Below are positions 8,801 to 17,341 of a stretch of 64,000 bases of DNA, piece after piece. Made by a program: the position numbers and the translations under genes. Positions within the stretch are counted from its first letter, which is position 1. Each line of letters opens with the position of its first letter. This DNA comes from SKLM01 sp964575455 (GTDB taxonomy: Bacteria > Chloroflexota > Anaerolineae > B4-G1). The notes under the pieces are model-generated. The model ran no database searches. It was given only the letters and a program-made list of their open reading frames with translations, and was not told the origin of the DNA. The stretch spans positions 1 to 64,000 of the forward strand of contig CAZNRX010000011.1 in assembly GCA_964575455.1 (NCBI GenBank), given 5' to 3'.

Positions 8801-9610
8801 CTACCGGCGTGCCGTCTGCTGGTCCTCGCGCAGGTGGCAGTGCTTATACTTCCTGCCGCTGCCACACCAGCATGGGTCGTTGCGGCCAATTCTCTGGAGC
8901 CGACGCCGTGCGGTCTCCCTGTCGAGATCACCACGGCCGTGCTTCGGCGCCCCATCCCGCTCGAACATCCCCAGCTCCGCCTGCACGTCCATCCAATCGC
9001 CCATGATGTCCAGCGCCACCCTGCCTGCGTCAAAGGCGCGCTCGATCAGAGGGGCCGCTTCGACCGCATTCAGGTCGACCAGGTAGCTCACGACGAGGCC
9101 GTTCAGGTCTGGATCGAGCTCATCGAAGCGCTCGAGCGTCGCCATCAGCGCCGCGACGCAATCAGCCCGGGTCTCCGGATGGCGCTGGCCGATCTCGGCC
9201 AGGCCGTAAGCTGCGGCCACCCGCTCCCACAGACCGCGTTCGTCATCGGCGAGGTAGTCGGCCAATGGCGGGATGGCCGGCGCACCGATCAGGCCAAAGA
9301 CGACGGGCAGCTCCGCCGCGATCCAGTCGTAATCATAGTTGTCGATCCAGGGCAGAAGCTGGAGGAGCGGCTCCACCGCTTCCTCGGCGCGCAGCTGCCC
9401 CAGCGCGCGCCAGGCGTGGATCGGCGCCCAGACCGCGTCGCTCTCGGGATCGCTCCAATGGAGATCATCGTCCAGCGCCATGCGGATCAGCTCGGGCACG
9501 TGCTCCGGGCCGAGACCCAAGGCCCGATAGTTGGGCCAGTCGCTCATGCCGCGGGCATCGCTTACGCTGAGCAGCTTCGAGACGGGGGGGGCGTAGTCCG
9601 CTCGCGTCAT
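8801..9610 (-). CDS. HEAT-like repeat protein with C-terminal SEC-C zinc motif
   Basis: 269 residues. The N-terminal two thirds are alpha-helical with HEAT-like periodicity (for example AIPPLADYLADDERGLWERVAAAYGLAEIG). The C-terminus is a SEC-C motif (NDPCWCGSGRKYKHCH), the zinc-binding tail found on SecA and many uncharacterised proteins. ATG at 9610 is preferred over GTG at 9616 because GAGGAGG (9620-9626) is 9 nt from the ATG and only 3 nt from the GTG. Function unknown; the SEC-C tail suggests a protein- or nucleic acid-binding scaffold. Confidence 0.75.
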   Translation of the reverse strand: MTRADYAPPVSKLLSVSDARGMSDWPNYRALGLGPEHVPELIRMALDDDLHWSDPESDAVWAPIHAWRALGQLRAEEAVEPLLQLLPWIDNYDYDWIAAELPVVFGLIGAPAIPPLADYLADDERGLWERVAAAYGLAEIGQRHPETRADCVAALMATLERFDELDPDLNGLVVSYLVDLNAVEAAPLIERAFDAGRVALDIMGDWMDVQAELGMFERDGAPKHGRGDLDRETARRRLQRIGRNDPCWCGSGRKYKHCHLREDQQTARR

Positions 9611-9787
9611 CGTCACGTTCCTCCTCTGCCAGCCGTGTCTGCAGCGATGATGGTGCTGCTCCTAAGCCACCGATATACTGGCCCCGTGAAAGCACCGAAA
9701 CGGGGCCACATTCGCTCATGGGATGGATTGTAGCCCAGACTGAGCTGGTTGTCGAGACGAGGAAGCCAAGCCGATGGATGAATCCAA

Positions 9788-10462
9788 CTACCACCACCGC
9801 TCTGTCCGAATCCCCTGGCGCTGGACCTCCGCCTCAAGGTGCGCCCGTTGTTCCTCGTCGGCGGCGCGAATGGCGGACGCATAAGCCCGGGTAGCCAACG
9901 ACTGCCTGCTGTCGCGCCGGATCAGAGGGATCGCTTTCTCAGCAAACTGTTGAGGGCTGGTCGTCGCAGCCAGGGAAGCCATGTAGGCCGCGACGTATTC
10001 TTTCTCGTCACCCGGGATCATCCAGCCGCCGATCTCGTCTGCGAAGACAATCTCCTCGCCGCTCTCCATGGCATCGATCAGCTCGTACAGGATACTAAAG
10101 CAGACTACAGCGTGGTTAAGCGAAGCGGCATCGCCTTGCGCGGTGAGCTGGCAGCTAGCCTCCAGGCAATCGCCCAGCTCTTCAAACCACTCCTTCGTCT
10201 CCTCCGGGACGTATCTCCAGTTGTTGTAGTTGATGGCGAACGGCTCGTAGTAGTGTCCAGCCAACGAGGACTGCCGAAATGCCTTGACTTGCCTCAGCAA
10301 GACCTCGCCGTCGATCGGTTCCGGCGGCAGCGAGCGAGCGTACTTGCCGAACACGCGGGTGCGCTGAGCGACCTTCATCTCCCCGTAGGCCTTGTCCAGC
10401 AGATCGAGCAACACGGAGGGCTCCTCATCCGCCAGTGCCCTGAAGAGTCGTTCTCTGTCCAT
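9788..10462 (-). CDS. Hypothetical helical protein, 224 aa
   Basis: A soluble, acidic, mostly helical protein beginning MDRERLFRALADEEPSVLL and ending GIRTERWW. There is no signal peptide, membrane segment or catalytic motif that I can name. GGGAG precedes ATG. It lies 32 bp downstream of the next gene (10495-11046) on the same strand, so the two are probably one transcription unit. I believe such pairs recur in other genomes, but this is from memory of sequence style and not verified. No function assigned. Confidence 0.65.
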   Translation of the reverse strand: MDRERLFRALADEEPSVLLDLLDKAYGEMKVAQRTRVFGKYARSLPPEPIDGEVLLRQVKAFRQSSLAGHYYEPFAINYNNWRYVPEETKEWFEELGDCLEASCQLTAQGDAASLNHAVVCFSILYELIDAMESGEEIVFADEIGGWMIPGDEKEYVAAYMASLAATTSPQQFAEKAIPLIRRDSRQSLATRAYASAIRAADEEQRAHLEAEVQRQGIRTERWW

Positions 10463-10494
10463 CGCTTATTCTCCCTTTTGGCGATCGCCGACCA

Positions 10495-11046
10495 TTAGTC
10501 CAGGCGCAGCCTCCAGCCACTTAGCCGCTCCTCAATGAAGGCTTCGACCGTGTCTGCCTCCGCCCGGGCGGGCTTCCCGGCCCTCCACGCCCTCACCACT
10601 GCCTGGGCAAAGGCCTCCATGGCATCCGGGGCCCAGTCCTTGAACTCAGCATCAGAGTCGTGATCGAACCGATAGAACCCCAGCAGCAAACCCATGCAGA
10701 TATGGGCCGCTTCGGCGTCCATGCCGAGCCTCTGGTATTTCTTGAGATCCTCCAGATGCGGATCGAGGGTCTCTTCAATCATCTCGTAGGCGGCCTCGCT
10801 CGGCTCCACGTAGCCGTGACGCTTCCGCCCAGCCCGATCCCAGACCTCCTCAACCCTCAGAAGCGTCAGGTCATCGTACAGGTCGAACGCCACCTCCTCC
10901 AAGTCGACGCCGCGCAGGTAGGCTGTGGCAACCTCTGCGATGCGCGCGGCGGTCTCTGTATCCTGGCGGGCCAGGGTCTTCAGAACTGCCAGCGCGTCAC
11001 GGGGCGACAGTTGATCGATAACGTTCCGTGGGTCCTTAACCGTCAT
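10495..11046 (-). CDS. Hypothetical helical protein, 183 aa
   Basis: The reading frame opens further upstream, but ATG at 11046 with GAGAGGACCGTG before it gives the conserved-looking start MTVKDPRNVIDQLSPRDALAVL. The upstream extension is Cys/Gly-rich and unlike the rest. The protein is acidic and helical, with no recognised domain. It pairs with the following hypothetical gene (32 bp gap) at the edge of the defence island. Function unknown. Confidence 0.65.
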   Translation of the reverse strand: MTVKDPRNVIDQLSPRDALAVLKTLARQDTETAARIAEVATAYLRGVDLEEVAFDLYDDLTLLRVEEVWDRAGRKRHGYVEPSEAAYEMIEETLDPHLEDLKKYQRLGMDAEAAHICMGLLLGFYRFDHDSDAEFKDWAPDAMEAFAQAVVRAWRAGKPARAEADTVEAFIEERLSGWRLRLD

Positions 11047-11111
11047 CACGGTCCTCTCCTCGCATGACCGGCATCGCACGAATCTTCCACACAGTTCTGA
11101 TCCACAGGGGC

Positions 11112-11324
11112 CTATGGCCCATCGGCCAGGGGAATCGGGATCTCCCACACGGTGAGCACTAGGGCCCCTTTCAGCACAAACCGATCCAGGTAGGGAGAGC
11201 ATCCCAGACGATAGAGGAAGCGTTCCAAAGCGAAGTACTGCAGCAGCTCGTTGAACGGGCGCCCCTCCGCTCGGGCACGGTTCAGCAGCCTCTGATGGAC
11301 CAAGGCTGCCACGTTATGGGTCAC
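11112..11324 (-). pseudogene. Truncated AbiEii-type nucleotidyltransferase toxin (N-terminal fragment)
   Basis: 70 residues matching only the start of AbiEii/DUF1814 toxins: LLNRARAEGRPFNELLQYFALERFLYRL, then SPYLDRFVLKGALVLTVWE. In complete toxins the next residues lead into the nucleotidyltransferase DxD motif; here the frame ends after IPIPLADGP. The GTG start overlaps the stop of the antitoxin remnant (GTGA), the usual arrangement of AbiE operons. At about one quarter of normal length it cannot be active. Confidence 0.7.
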
Positions 11325-11404
11325 AGCAGAGCCTCCACGTAAGGCCTGATCACCTCATCGACCCGGCAGATACGAGCGTAGTACATCAGACCAGCGGTTC
11401 GGAC
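11321..11404 (-). pseudogene. AbiEi-type antitoxin, C-terminal remnant
   Basis: A 27-codon open stretch ending TGA at 11321-11323 reads YYARICRVDEVIRPYVEALL, the typical C-terminal helix of AbiEi-like antitoxins, and overlaps the toxin start by 2 nt. A stop codon lies directly upstream in frame and no further antitoxin sequence is recognisable up to 11483. The pair is therefore the scar of an AbiE toxin-antitoxin module. Confidence 0.55.
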
Positions 11405-11483
11405 CTACCAAATCACGATCGACGAACCCCTCCGCGTCCGGCAGCGAACCTACCGCGTGGGACGGCCTCTCCATTGCGGTGAT

Positions 11484-14369
11484 CTACCCCTTCACAAACC
11501 AACAAGCGCTCAGTGGCGATGAGATCTTCTCCTGCTCACTACAAGCTGTGCAGAAATAACGCTCCTCCTCTTGATCGTAGTCGAGCAGCTGACCGCAATC
11601 CGCACACTCAAAGAGGGACGTCAGCTGACGAACAGCGTCCACGAATCCCTTTATCTCGGCATTCGGCACGTCTTTCCACTGATTACCCCGCCGGTAGGCA
11701 TCCAAGGTCCCCTTGGACCGTTTGAGCAGAGGCTCCCAGTCGTTGACATCCGCACGCGGATGCGCAATCGCCCATTCGAAGAAGGGACCGTAGAGGTCCT
11801 CCAAAGCATACTCATCGTAGGGCACGGCCAAGACCGGCAAGCCAAGGCGATGACGTGCATCATGGAGAAAGCCCATCAAACGCTTCTGCACCATGGAGGC
11901 TGCGTTCTTTCTGACGCGGGGCTTCCCTGACCGCAGGAGCTTGGCCGCCGTCTCGTGCCAGCCAGTTTGATACCTGTAGATCACCCGAGGCGGCGGGGAT
12001 GGATTGCAGCTGGGACACGCCAAGGCCCTGACGTTCCGATCGTAACAGACGAGACTACCGCAAACGGGGCACTCGAAGGCAGCTACCAATCTCCTGATGG
12101 CCTCGACGAAACTAAGGGCCTCCTGAGAGGTGACGGTGGCAGCCCAGTCATTGAAATGGGCACCAGACCAGTTGCGCAAGGCCCACACTTCGTCGAGTTC
12201 GCTCTGGAGAGCTTCCAATTCCGCAACGAACCGAGGTCTGTCAAGACGCTCGACTGGGTGATCGTTGACCCACTTCCAGAAAATCGGATACAGATCGCCA
12301 ATGGTGTAAGCATCATTACGCTTCGCGGGGACCGCCAGTGCCAGATTCAAGCGCATGCGACTCAGGAACTTCTCCAGATTCCGGCCCGCTCCGCCAATAG
12401 CGTCCTGCGCGCGGCCCTTCCGTGCCTGCTCTTCGTAGTATGCCCAATCCGAAAGCGGATGGTCCCAGCAGTCCGCTCCGTGCTCCAGAGACCACGGTTT
12501 CAGGGGAACCAGTTTGCTGTCTGGGAGAACCCGATCCAGCTCTTTGGCCCACAATCGATCGTGGGTCGTGATCACAAACTGGTAGCCCGAGAACTCGCGG
12601 GCCAGGAGACGGGCTACTCGCAGCCTGTGTCCGCCATCGATCGTGGTCAGTACATCGTCCAGCACGATCAACTTCAAATCCTCACCGAACCGTTTGATGA
12701 ACGCTAGGAAGATGCACAGCCCCAGCGAGTCCATGTGCCCCTCGCTGAAGTAGTTGAGCGGATGAGCTGGCGCTTGGTTGTGATAGCAGGTGCGCAAAGC
12801 CACGCTGCTGCGCCTATCCCGCTGCACCGGGATCGTGATGGAGCCATACCCCTCACCTGGGTGAAGCTGCTGGTAGAACCGTCCAAAGTCCCGCTCCAGC
12901 TCAGCACGCAGACGCTTGAGCCCCCGTTTCCGCGCCTCCACCAATTCGGTATAGACAAGGTCGACCTGCTGATGGACGAAACTCGCCTTCCTGACAGCGC
13001 GTCTGATCTCCCGCAGTCGCTGCCAGTGTTCGTCCACCCGTGTCATCGTCACCAATAGACCGACCTGTTTATCCTCCGACTTGCTCGGCGTCAGTCTTTG
13101 TCTCTGCTCCACGATTTCGACGGCGAGCTCGGGCAGGAGCTGTCGAAACTGGGCGAAGGATGAGAGCTTCTGCCAGCGCTCCGTCTCGACAATGCCCTCC
13201 TCCAGTCGATCCAAAGCACTTCGGTACCTACGAGCTGACTGCAGCGCCGCTTGAGCTGCTGGGACTTGAGACTTCAGATCGTGAGTTTCCAGGCCCTCAA
13301 TCAGTTCACCGATCAGACCTTCTACGAATACAAGCTTACGCTCCACCGCGGCCCTCTGCCTACGTACCCTTCGGCGGTTCTCAGTCAGTTCGTGCAGGTC
13401 CGTCACGCGTTCATCAAGTCGGCGGAGCAAGGCGGCGTAATCAGGAATCGGCGCTTCACACAGTGGACAGTTGCTGAGGTCGGCGTTGGCCTGGAGCACA
13501 CGATAACCTTCGGTCAACAATGGCTCCAACGAAGCGTCCTCGAGAACTTCTGTCTTCTGCCAGAACGCTACGAAAACCTGCCGGAGCTTTGCGGTTTCTT
13601 CTTGCAGTTCCTTGAGCGCTTCAGCAGTCTGCGTGATTGCCCTGTGTAGCTCTTGCAGGCTCTCCGCTTCTCGGGTCCTTCCCGGCGACTTGGTGCTCCG
13701 GCGCAGGGCCTCCAAGCGCCAATGCAGCGTCTCTTGCCGCTGGATCGGATCCAGTCCCTGGTCAGCCAGTCGATGGTTGATCACCCGCACAAGCGCCTTC
13801 TCGGTCTCTATGCGCCGATCGAGCAGATCCGAGAGCCGATCAAGCGTCCTCTCATATTCGCCCTCCAGGCTCGCGAGCTGACGCTTGGTCCTGCGGTGTG
13901 CCTTCCTCCAACGCTTGTCGATACCGTCTAGAGCTCCCAAGCCCACGAGCTTTGAGATACGCTGGTACCGCTCTGCATCCCGGGCATTGATAAACCCCAG
14001 GACCTGGTGGCGACGTAGGACGAAGGTCTGCCGGGCGATCTGATCGAAGAATGGTCGCAATGACCGAGGAATGCCCGCGCTGCGCCTGGGGTAACTCAGG
14101 GAGACGGATTGCGAGAGACCTCTGAGATCCACCGCGACCTTGGGCGAGCCACCACGCAGATTAGGGATGCACTGACGCTTCTTGACGTCAGCGCGGCCCT
14201 CGAGCGGTTCGATCCGCCCAGCGAAGAAGTACTCAATGGCATCAACGATGGAGCTCTTGCCTGAGCCGTTCTCGCCAACGACGATCAGATTCCGTCCCTT
14301 GATAGACAGGCTAAGGCGGCGAATGCCCCTGAAGTCCTGCACCTTGATGCTATCAATCCTGCAGTTCAT
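11484..14369 (-). CDS. Rad50/SMC-like ATPase with duplicated C-terminal zinc-ribbon module
   Basis: 961 residues. The N-terminal ABC half has Walker A GENGSGKS (32-39). Long coiled coils (about 150-300 and 310-480) flank a Rad50-style hook CPLC (301-304). The C-terminal ABC half has signature FSEGHMDSLG (541-550), Walker B LIVLDD (567-572) and H-loop TTHD (601-604). After the ATPase core come two similar modules of about 130 residues, each with an aromatic helix (DLYPIFWKWVNDHP; DLYGPFFEWAIAHP) and a CxxC-x14-CxxC ribbon (C767-C788; C922-C943). Module 1 contains RNWSGAH, an Rx5H arrangement like HEPN nucleases; module 2 lacks it. ATG 14369 has GGAGGAGA just upstream. It overlaps the preceding small gene by 17 nt and is the last gene of the McrBC-like operon. 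A role in DNA sensing or cleavage in defence is inferred. Confidence 0.8.
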   Translation of the reverse strand: MNCRIDSIKVQDFRGIRRLSLSIKGRNLIVVGENGSGKSSIVDAIEYFFAGRIEPLEGRADVKKRQCIPNLRGGSPKVAVDLRGLSQSVSLSYPRRSAGIPRSLRPFFDQIARQTFVLRRHQVLGFINARDAERYQRISKLVGLGALDGIDKRWRKAHRRTKRQLASLEGEYERTLDRLSDLLDRRIETEKALVRVINHRLADQGLDPIQRQETLHWRLEALRRSTKSPGRTREAESLQELHRAITQTAEALKELQEETAKLRQVFVAFWQKTEVLEDASLEPLLTEGYRVLQANADLSNCPLCEAPIPDYAALLRRLDERVTDLHELTENRRRVRRQRAAVERKLVFVEGLIGELIEGLETHDLKSQVPAAQAALQSARRYRSALDRLEEGIVETERWQKLSSFAQFRQLLPELAVEIVEQRQRLTPSKSEDKQVGLLVTMTRVDEHWQRLREIRRAVRKASFVHQQVDLVYTELVEARKRGLKRLRAELERDFGRFYQQLHPGEGYGSITIPVQRDRRSSVALRTCYHNQAPAHPLNYFSEGHMDSLGLCIFLAFIKRFGEDLKLIVLDDVLTTIDGGHRLRVARLLAREFSGYQFVITTHDRLWAKELDRVLPDSKLVPLKPWSLEHGADCWDHPLSDWAYYEEQARKGRAQDAIGGAGRNLEKFLSRMRLNLALAVPAKRNDAYTIGDLYPIFWKWVNDHPVERLDRPRFVAELEALQSELDEVWALRNWSGAHFNDWAATVTSQEALSFVEAIRRLVAAFECPVCGSLVCYDRNVRALACPSCNPSPPPRVIYRYQTGWHETAAKLLRSGKPRVRKNAASMVQKRLMGFLHDARHRLGLPVLAVPYDEYALEDLYGPFFEWAIAHPRADVNDWEPLLKRSKGTLDAYRRGNQWKDVPNAEIKGFVDAVRQLTSLFECADCGQLLDYDQEEERYFCTACSEQEKISSPLSACWFVKG

Positions 14370-14550
14370 CTGCTCTCTCCTCCAAGGCGGCAAGAGCTTC
14401 GCTAATCCGCGTTCGGTTGTCCAGCTCGCCTGCGGTCGTCATCTGGCGCAACTCCTCCAGAAATGCAGCGTCGACGCACTCTTTCCGGGCCAATGCCTCC
14501 AGGAAGTCATTGAGGATCTTGCGAGTTTCTGCGCTGTATGACTGCGACAT
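14353..14550 (-). CDS. Small helical protein of the McrBC-like operon
   Basis: 65 residues, acidic and helical (MSQSYSAETRKILNDFLEAL...ERADELQD). ATG at 14550 is preferred, with AGGAGG 4-5 nt upstream; an ATG at 14565 directly abuts another GGAGG. Its end overlaps the start of the Rad50-like gene by 17 nt, and the ribosome site of that gene lies inside it, so the two are translationally coupled. No family recognised. Its fixed place between motor and ATPase suggests an adaptor or a subunit of the ATPase. Confidence 0.65.
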   Translation of the reverse strand: MSQSYSAETRKILNDFLEALARKECVDAAFLEELRQMTTAGELDNRTRISEALAALEERADELQD

Positions 14551-14612
14551 AGGGCCTCCTCTCATCCTCCGAGCGACATTGCTGGGCTTCCACTTCAGGA
14601 AAAGGCATGCCT

Positions 14613-17339
14613 CTAGCTGAACGACGCAAAACCACTGGTATAAAGCTCCCAGAGCATACGACAGGCCTTGGCCGCCGTGCGTTCGTACCGATACGCTTGC
14701 CCTTCCAGAGCACGAATCGCTGCGTTGCTATCCTCCCCATCTTTCACAGCCGCGTCAATCGTCTCGTAGTCCGGCGCATCGGGCGACAGGCACCAAGCTA
14801 AGATACGCTTGAGAGGCTCCTCGAGCTTCCCGCGCGAGCCGTGAAACTTGGGCAGCACCTTCATCAGCACGGCGGCGTCGAAGGCTGCGTCCATCTCCGC
14901 GAAGAGCTCGTTCCTCTCCGCGGAGATGAGGAAGGAGATGATCTCGTCGAAGACACGGTATCCGAAGTGCAGGTAGTAGGGACGCAGCTGGTCATTGAGC
15001 ACCTGCAGACGGTCCCGCACCTCTGAGTTCCCCTCCACGTAGGTGGCGATAGCACGCTTGTCGATTCGGGTGAACTGGCCCTCCTGCGTGAAGTCTGCCA
15101 GCATGGCTCGGCGTTGCTCAGCGTCAAGCTCCTCATCTGGCGCCTCCGATGGATCCGGAGGATAGTCAGTGAAGTCCGCCTCGGTCAACTCCAGCGTGAA
15201 CGCACGGTCCAGCACCTTCGGGCTGAACGTGTGCGTCGTCTCGTCCACGTTGACCGTGCCGATCACGTAGAAGTTGGGCGGCACCCTGATCCGACCGGGA
15301 GGAAGATCGCCTCCCGCATCATTGGGATAGGGAAGCCGCAGCGGCTCTTGAGTCCAGCCGTCGGCGTCGCGACCTGACTCCAACACACTGAGAAGATCGG
15401 CGAAGTAGTACTCCACGCGGGCCAGGTTCATCTCGTCCAAGATCACGAACCAGGCCAAGTCCTCGCCCTGACGATAGCTTTGCACAGCTCTCAGCAGAAA
15501 CCGGAGGAAGTCCGTCCACTCGTACGTCCCGGTCAGAGGGTTGTAGTAACCGAGCAAGCTCTTGCTGTCCCGCCAGTCGGTGCGCACCGGGACGAACAGG
15601 CTGTTGCTTGGGACCGGGCCTGACGTCCCTTCGCGGAACTCGGGATCAGACGGCTTGCCCATATGGAATCCGATCAGCTTGCCATCGTCGTCAGAGCGAG
15701 GCTCCATGACGACGGTGTCACCCACCTCGAAGTTCTCGCTGAACCAGGGCGAGGCCTCGCCCCTCAAGTACAAGGCGATGTAGTTCGTGTTTGAGTAGTC
15801 GTGATACGCCAGGCGACACTCCTGGCTCTGATCGCCAAACACAAGTTGCACTTCCTTCGACTCGCCCCGTTCTGGCGGCTCATAGAGCTTGGTGAAGTGC
15901 TTGGGGATGATGAATCGGTTGTACTTCGGCATATACGGCTGCACCGTGATCGATATCACGTCGTCCCGGGCCTCAACCTGTGGTTCGGTCGGCTGGGGGA
16001 GTATCTCGGCGAACGCCTGGGCCAGCTTCGTCTTCCCTGTTCCGCTGATGCCACTCAAGATCACGAAGCCCTTGGTCTGCAACGCAGTGTAGAAAGTAGC
16101 GATTTGCCATTCGGAGTACTGAAGGCCTCTTGCCGCCAGCGCCTTCTTCAGGTCAACCGGCCGACGAGGTTGAACGTCTGGCAGCTGATCCGCTCCTAGA
16201 GACTGGATCGGCAGAGCAATGTCAGTCCAAGATGGCCATGGCCCGTCATAAGCGTCTCGCAGCATACCAAGTCCCTCCTGATCGAAGCGCCACAAGTAAC
16301 CCTGCTTGACATCGCCTGACTTGGTAAAGGGCGAGTGTTCGACGTCAAGCTGCGATAGATCCTCACGTATCTCATCGAAAGGGATCGGATCATCGAACTC
16401 GAAGTACTCAACGTCGACCATCCATCCTTCCCCCTCCCAATCGCTATCACCTCCGTGGGGATGGGTCTTGCTCTCTGTTTCACTGTTCGCCCGACTCAAC
16501 CCTCTCACAGCCTTTTGATAGTAGTGCACGATGACGTCATCTGGTCCTATGTCGCGGACCAGTCGCCAGTGGATGAAGGATCGCCCTTGTTCGTTTTCCT
16601 GTGGCGCCCATAAGAATTCCTCCCGGGTCGCTGCAGCATACGAATCACCCTGGTTGACCCACCAGACATTCACAGCCTGTCCACGCTTCTCGTGCATGAA
16701 CGCGCGGTCAGCTTCGGGAACCAACACAAACCACAGGGGCAACACGGACCTGTAAGCCGCCATGATTACATCAACGATGCCCTCCTCGGCGGCGATAGCC
16801 TCCTCCGCGGTAAGCGTCCGACAGAGTGACATTCCCCAATACTCGCTGCTGTCGTGTTTCTGCTTGATACCATCCAGGGCGGTCTTGCTGGGGCTGCCCT
16901 GATCCTCGGCTTCGCTTTCTGGATGAGAGAAGCTCCAAGAGGGAGTACCAGCCAGCTCGTCAAGTCGGGCACAGAAACTACCTGCATTCTCCAGACATCG
17001 GATTAGCCTCACTCCATCCCGGTTTGTGTCCAGGTCCTCTTGCTCCGCCCAGTCCAGAGGAGGACACTCCACAGCGAGGCCAAAGGTGAGCTCTCTGTGC
17101 TCGATGCTTCGAGATAGATAGAACATCGCTTGATGAGGCCAGGCAGGGCGCGGGGTATCCTTCGGGACGATCCACAGCTGCTGTAAACGGTCACCCCGTG
17201 CTACATAGGGATTCGTAGTGAAAGGAACCGCAAGAATTCTCTCCAGCCGGTCCTCCAGATAATGCCAAATGTGACGACCACCGTGCTCAGCCATCGTGAC
17301 ATAGCGCTCGAAGTCCTCCTCAATGAACCGGAATCCCAT
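14613..17339 (-). CDS. McrB-like AAA+ motor with EVE-like and B3-like DNA-reading domains
   Basis: 908 residues. Region 1-205 is an unassigned N-terminal domain. Residues about 222-310 resemble an EVE domain (VWWVNQGDSY, FLWAPQENEQGRSFIHW, VRDIGPDDVIVHYY), a modified-base reader. The AAA+ domain begins near 405 with Walker A GISGTGKTK (430-438). About 90 residues inserted after it (about 470-560: FIIPKHFTKLYEPPE...CRLAYHDYSNTNYIALYLRGE...FEVGDTVVMEP) resemble a plant-B3/EcoRII-N DNA-binding fold. Walker B is VILDEMN (632-638), then YYFADLLSVLE, the McrB-type GTVNVDETTHTFSPKVLDRAF (694-713) and a helical C-terminus. McrB proteins are NTP-driven motors that recruit a McrC nuclease to modified DNA. 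GAGGAGG precedes ATG, 2 bp after the nuclease gene. Confidence 0.85.
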   Translation of the reverse strand: MGFRFIEEDFERYVTMAEHGGRHIWHYLEDRLERILAVPFTTNPYVARGDRLQQLWIVPKDTPRPAWPHQAMFYLSRSIEHRELTFGLAVECPPLDWAEQEDLDTNRDGVRLIRCLENAGSFCARLDELAGTPSWSFSHPESEAEDQGSPSKTALDGIKQKHDSSEYWGMSLCRTLTAEEAIAAEEGIVDVIMAAYRSVLPLWFVLVPEADRAFMHEKRGQAVNVWWVNQGDSYAAATREEFLWAPQENEQGRSFIHWRLVRDIGPDDVIVHYYQKAVRGLSRANSETESKTHPHGGDSDWEGEGWMVDVEYFEFDDPIPFDEIREDLSQLDVEHSPFTKSGDVKQGYLWRFDQEGLGMLRDAYDGPWPSWTDIALPIQSLGADQLPDVQPRRPVDLKKALAARGLQYSEWQIATFYTALQTKGFVILSGISGTGKTKLAQAFAEILPQPTEPQVEARDDVISITVQPYMPKYNRFIIPKHFTKLYEPPERGESKEVQLVFGDQSQECRLAYHDYSNTNYIALYLRGEASPWFSENFEVGDTVVMEPRSDDDGKLIGFHMGKPSDPEFREGTSGPVPSNSLFVPVRTDWRDSKSLLGYYNPLTGTYEWTDFLRFLLRAVQSYRQGEDLAWFVILDEMNLARVEYYFADLLSVLESGRDADGWTQEPLRLPYPNDAGGDLPPGRIRVPPNFYVIGTVNVDETTHTFSPKVLDRAFTLELTEADFTDYPPDPSEAPDEELDAEQRRAMLADFTQEGQFTRIDKRAIATYVEGNSEVRDRLQVLNDQLRPYYLHFGYRVFDEIISFLISAERNELFAEMDAAFDAAVLMKVLPKFHGSRGKLEEPLKRILAWCLSPDAPDYETIDAAVKDGEDSNAAIRALEGQAYRYERTAAKACRMLWELYTSGFASFS

Positions 17340-17341
17340 CG

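Noticed and set aside
11355..11474. 39-codon frame upstream of the AbiE remnant
   Set aside because: It has an ATG but no recognisable motif and overlaps the AbiEi tail in another frame; probably decayed DNA.
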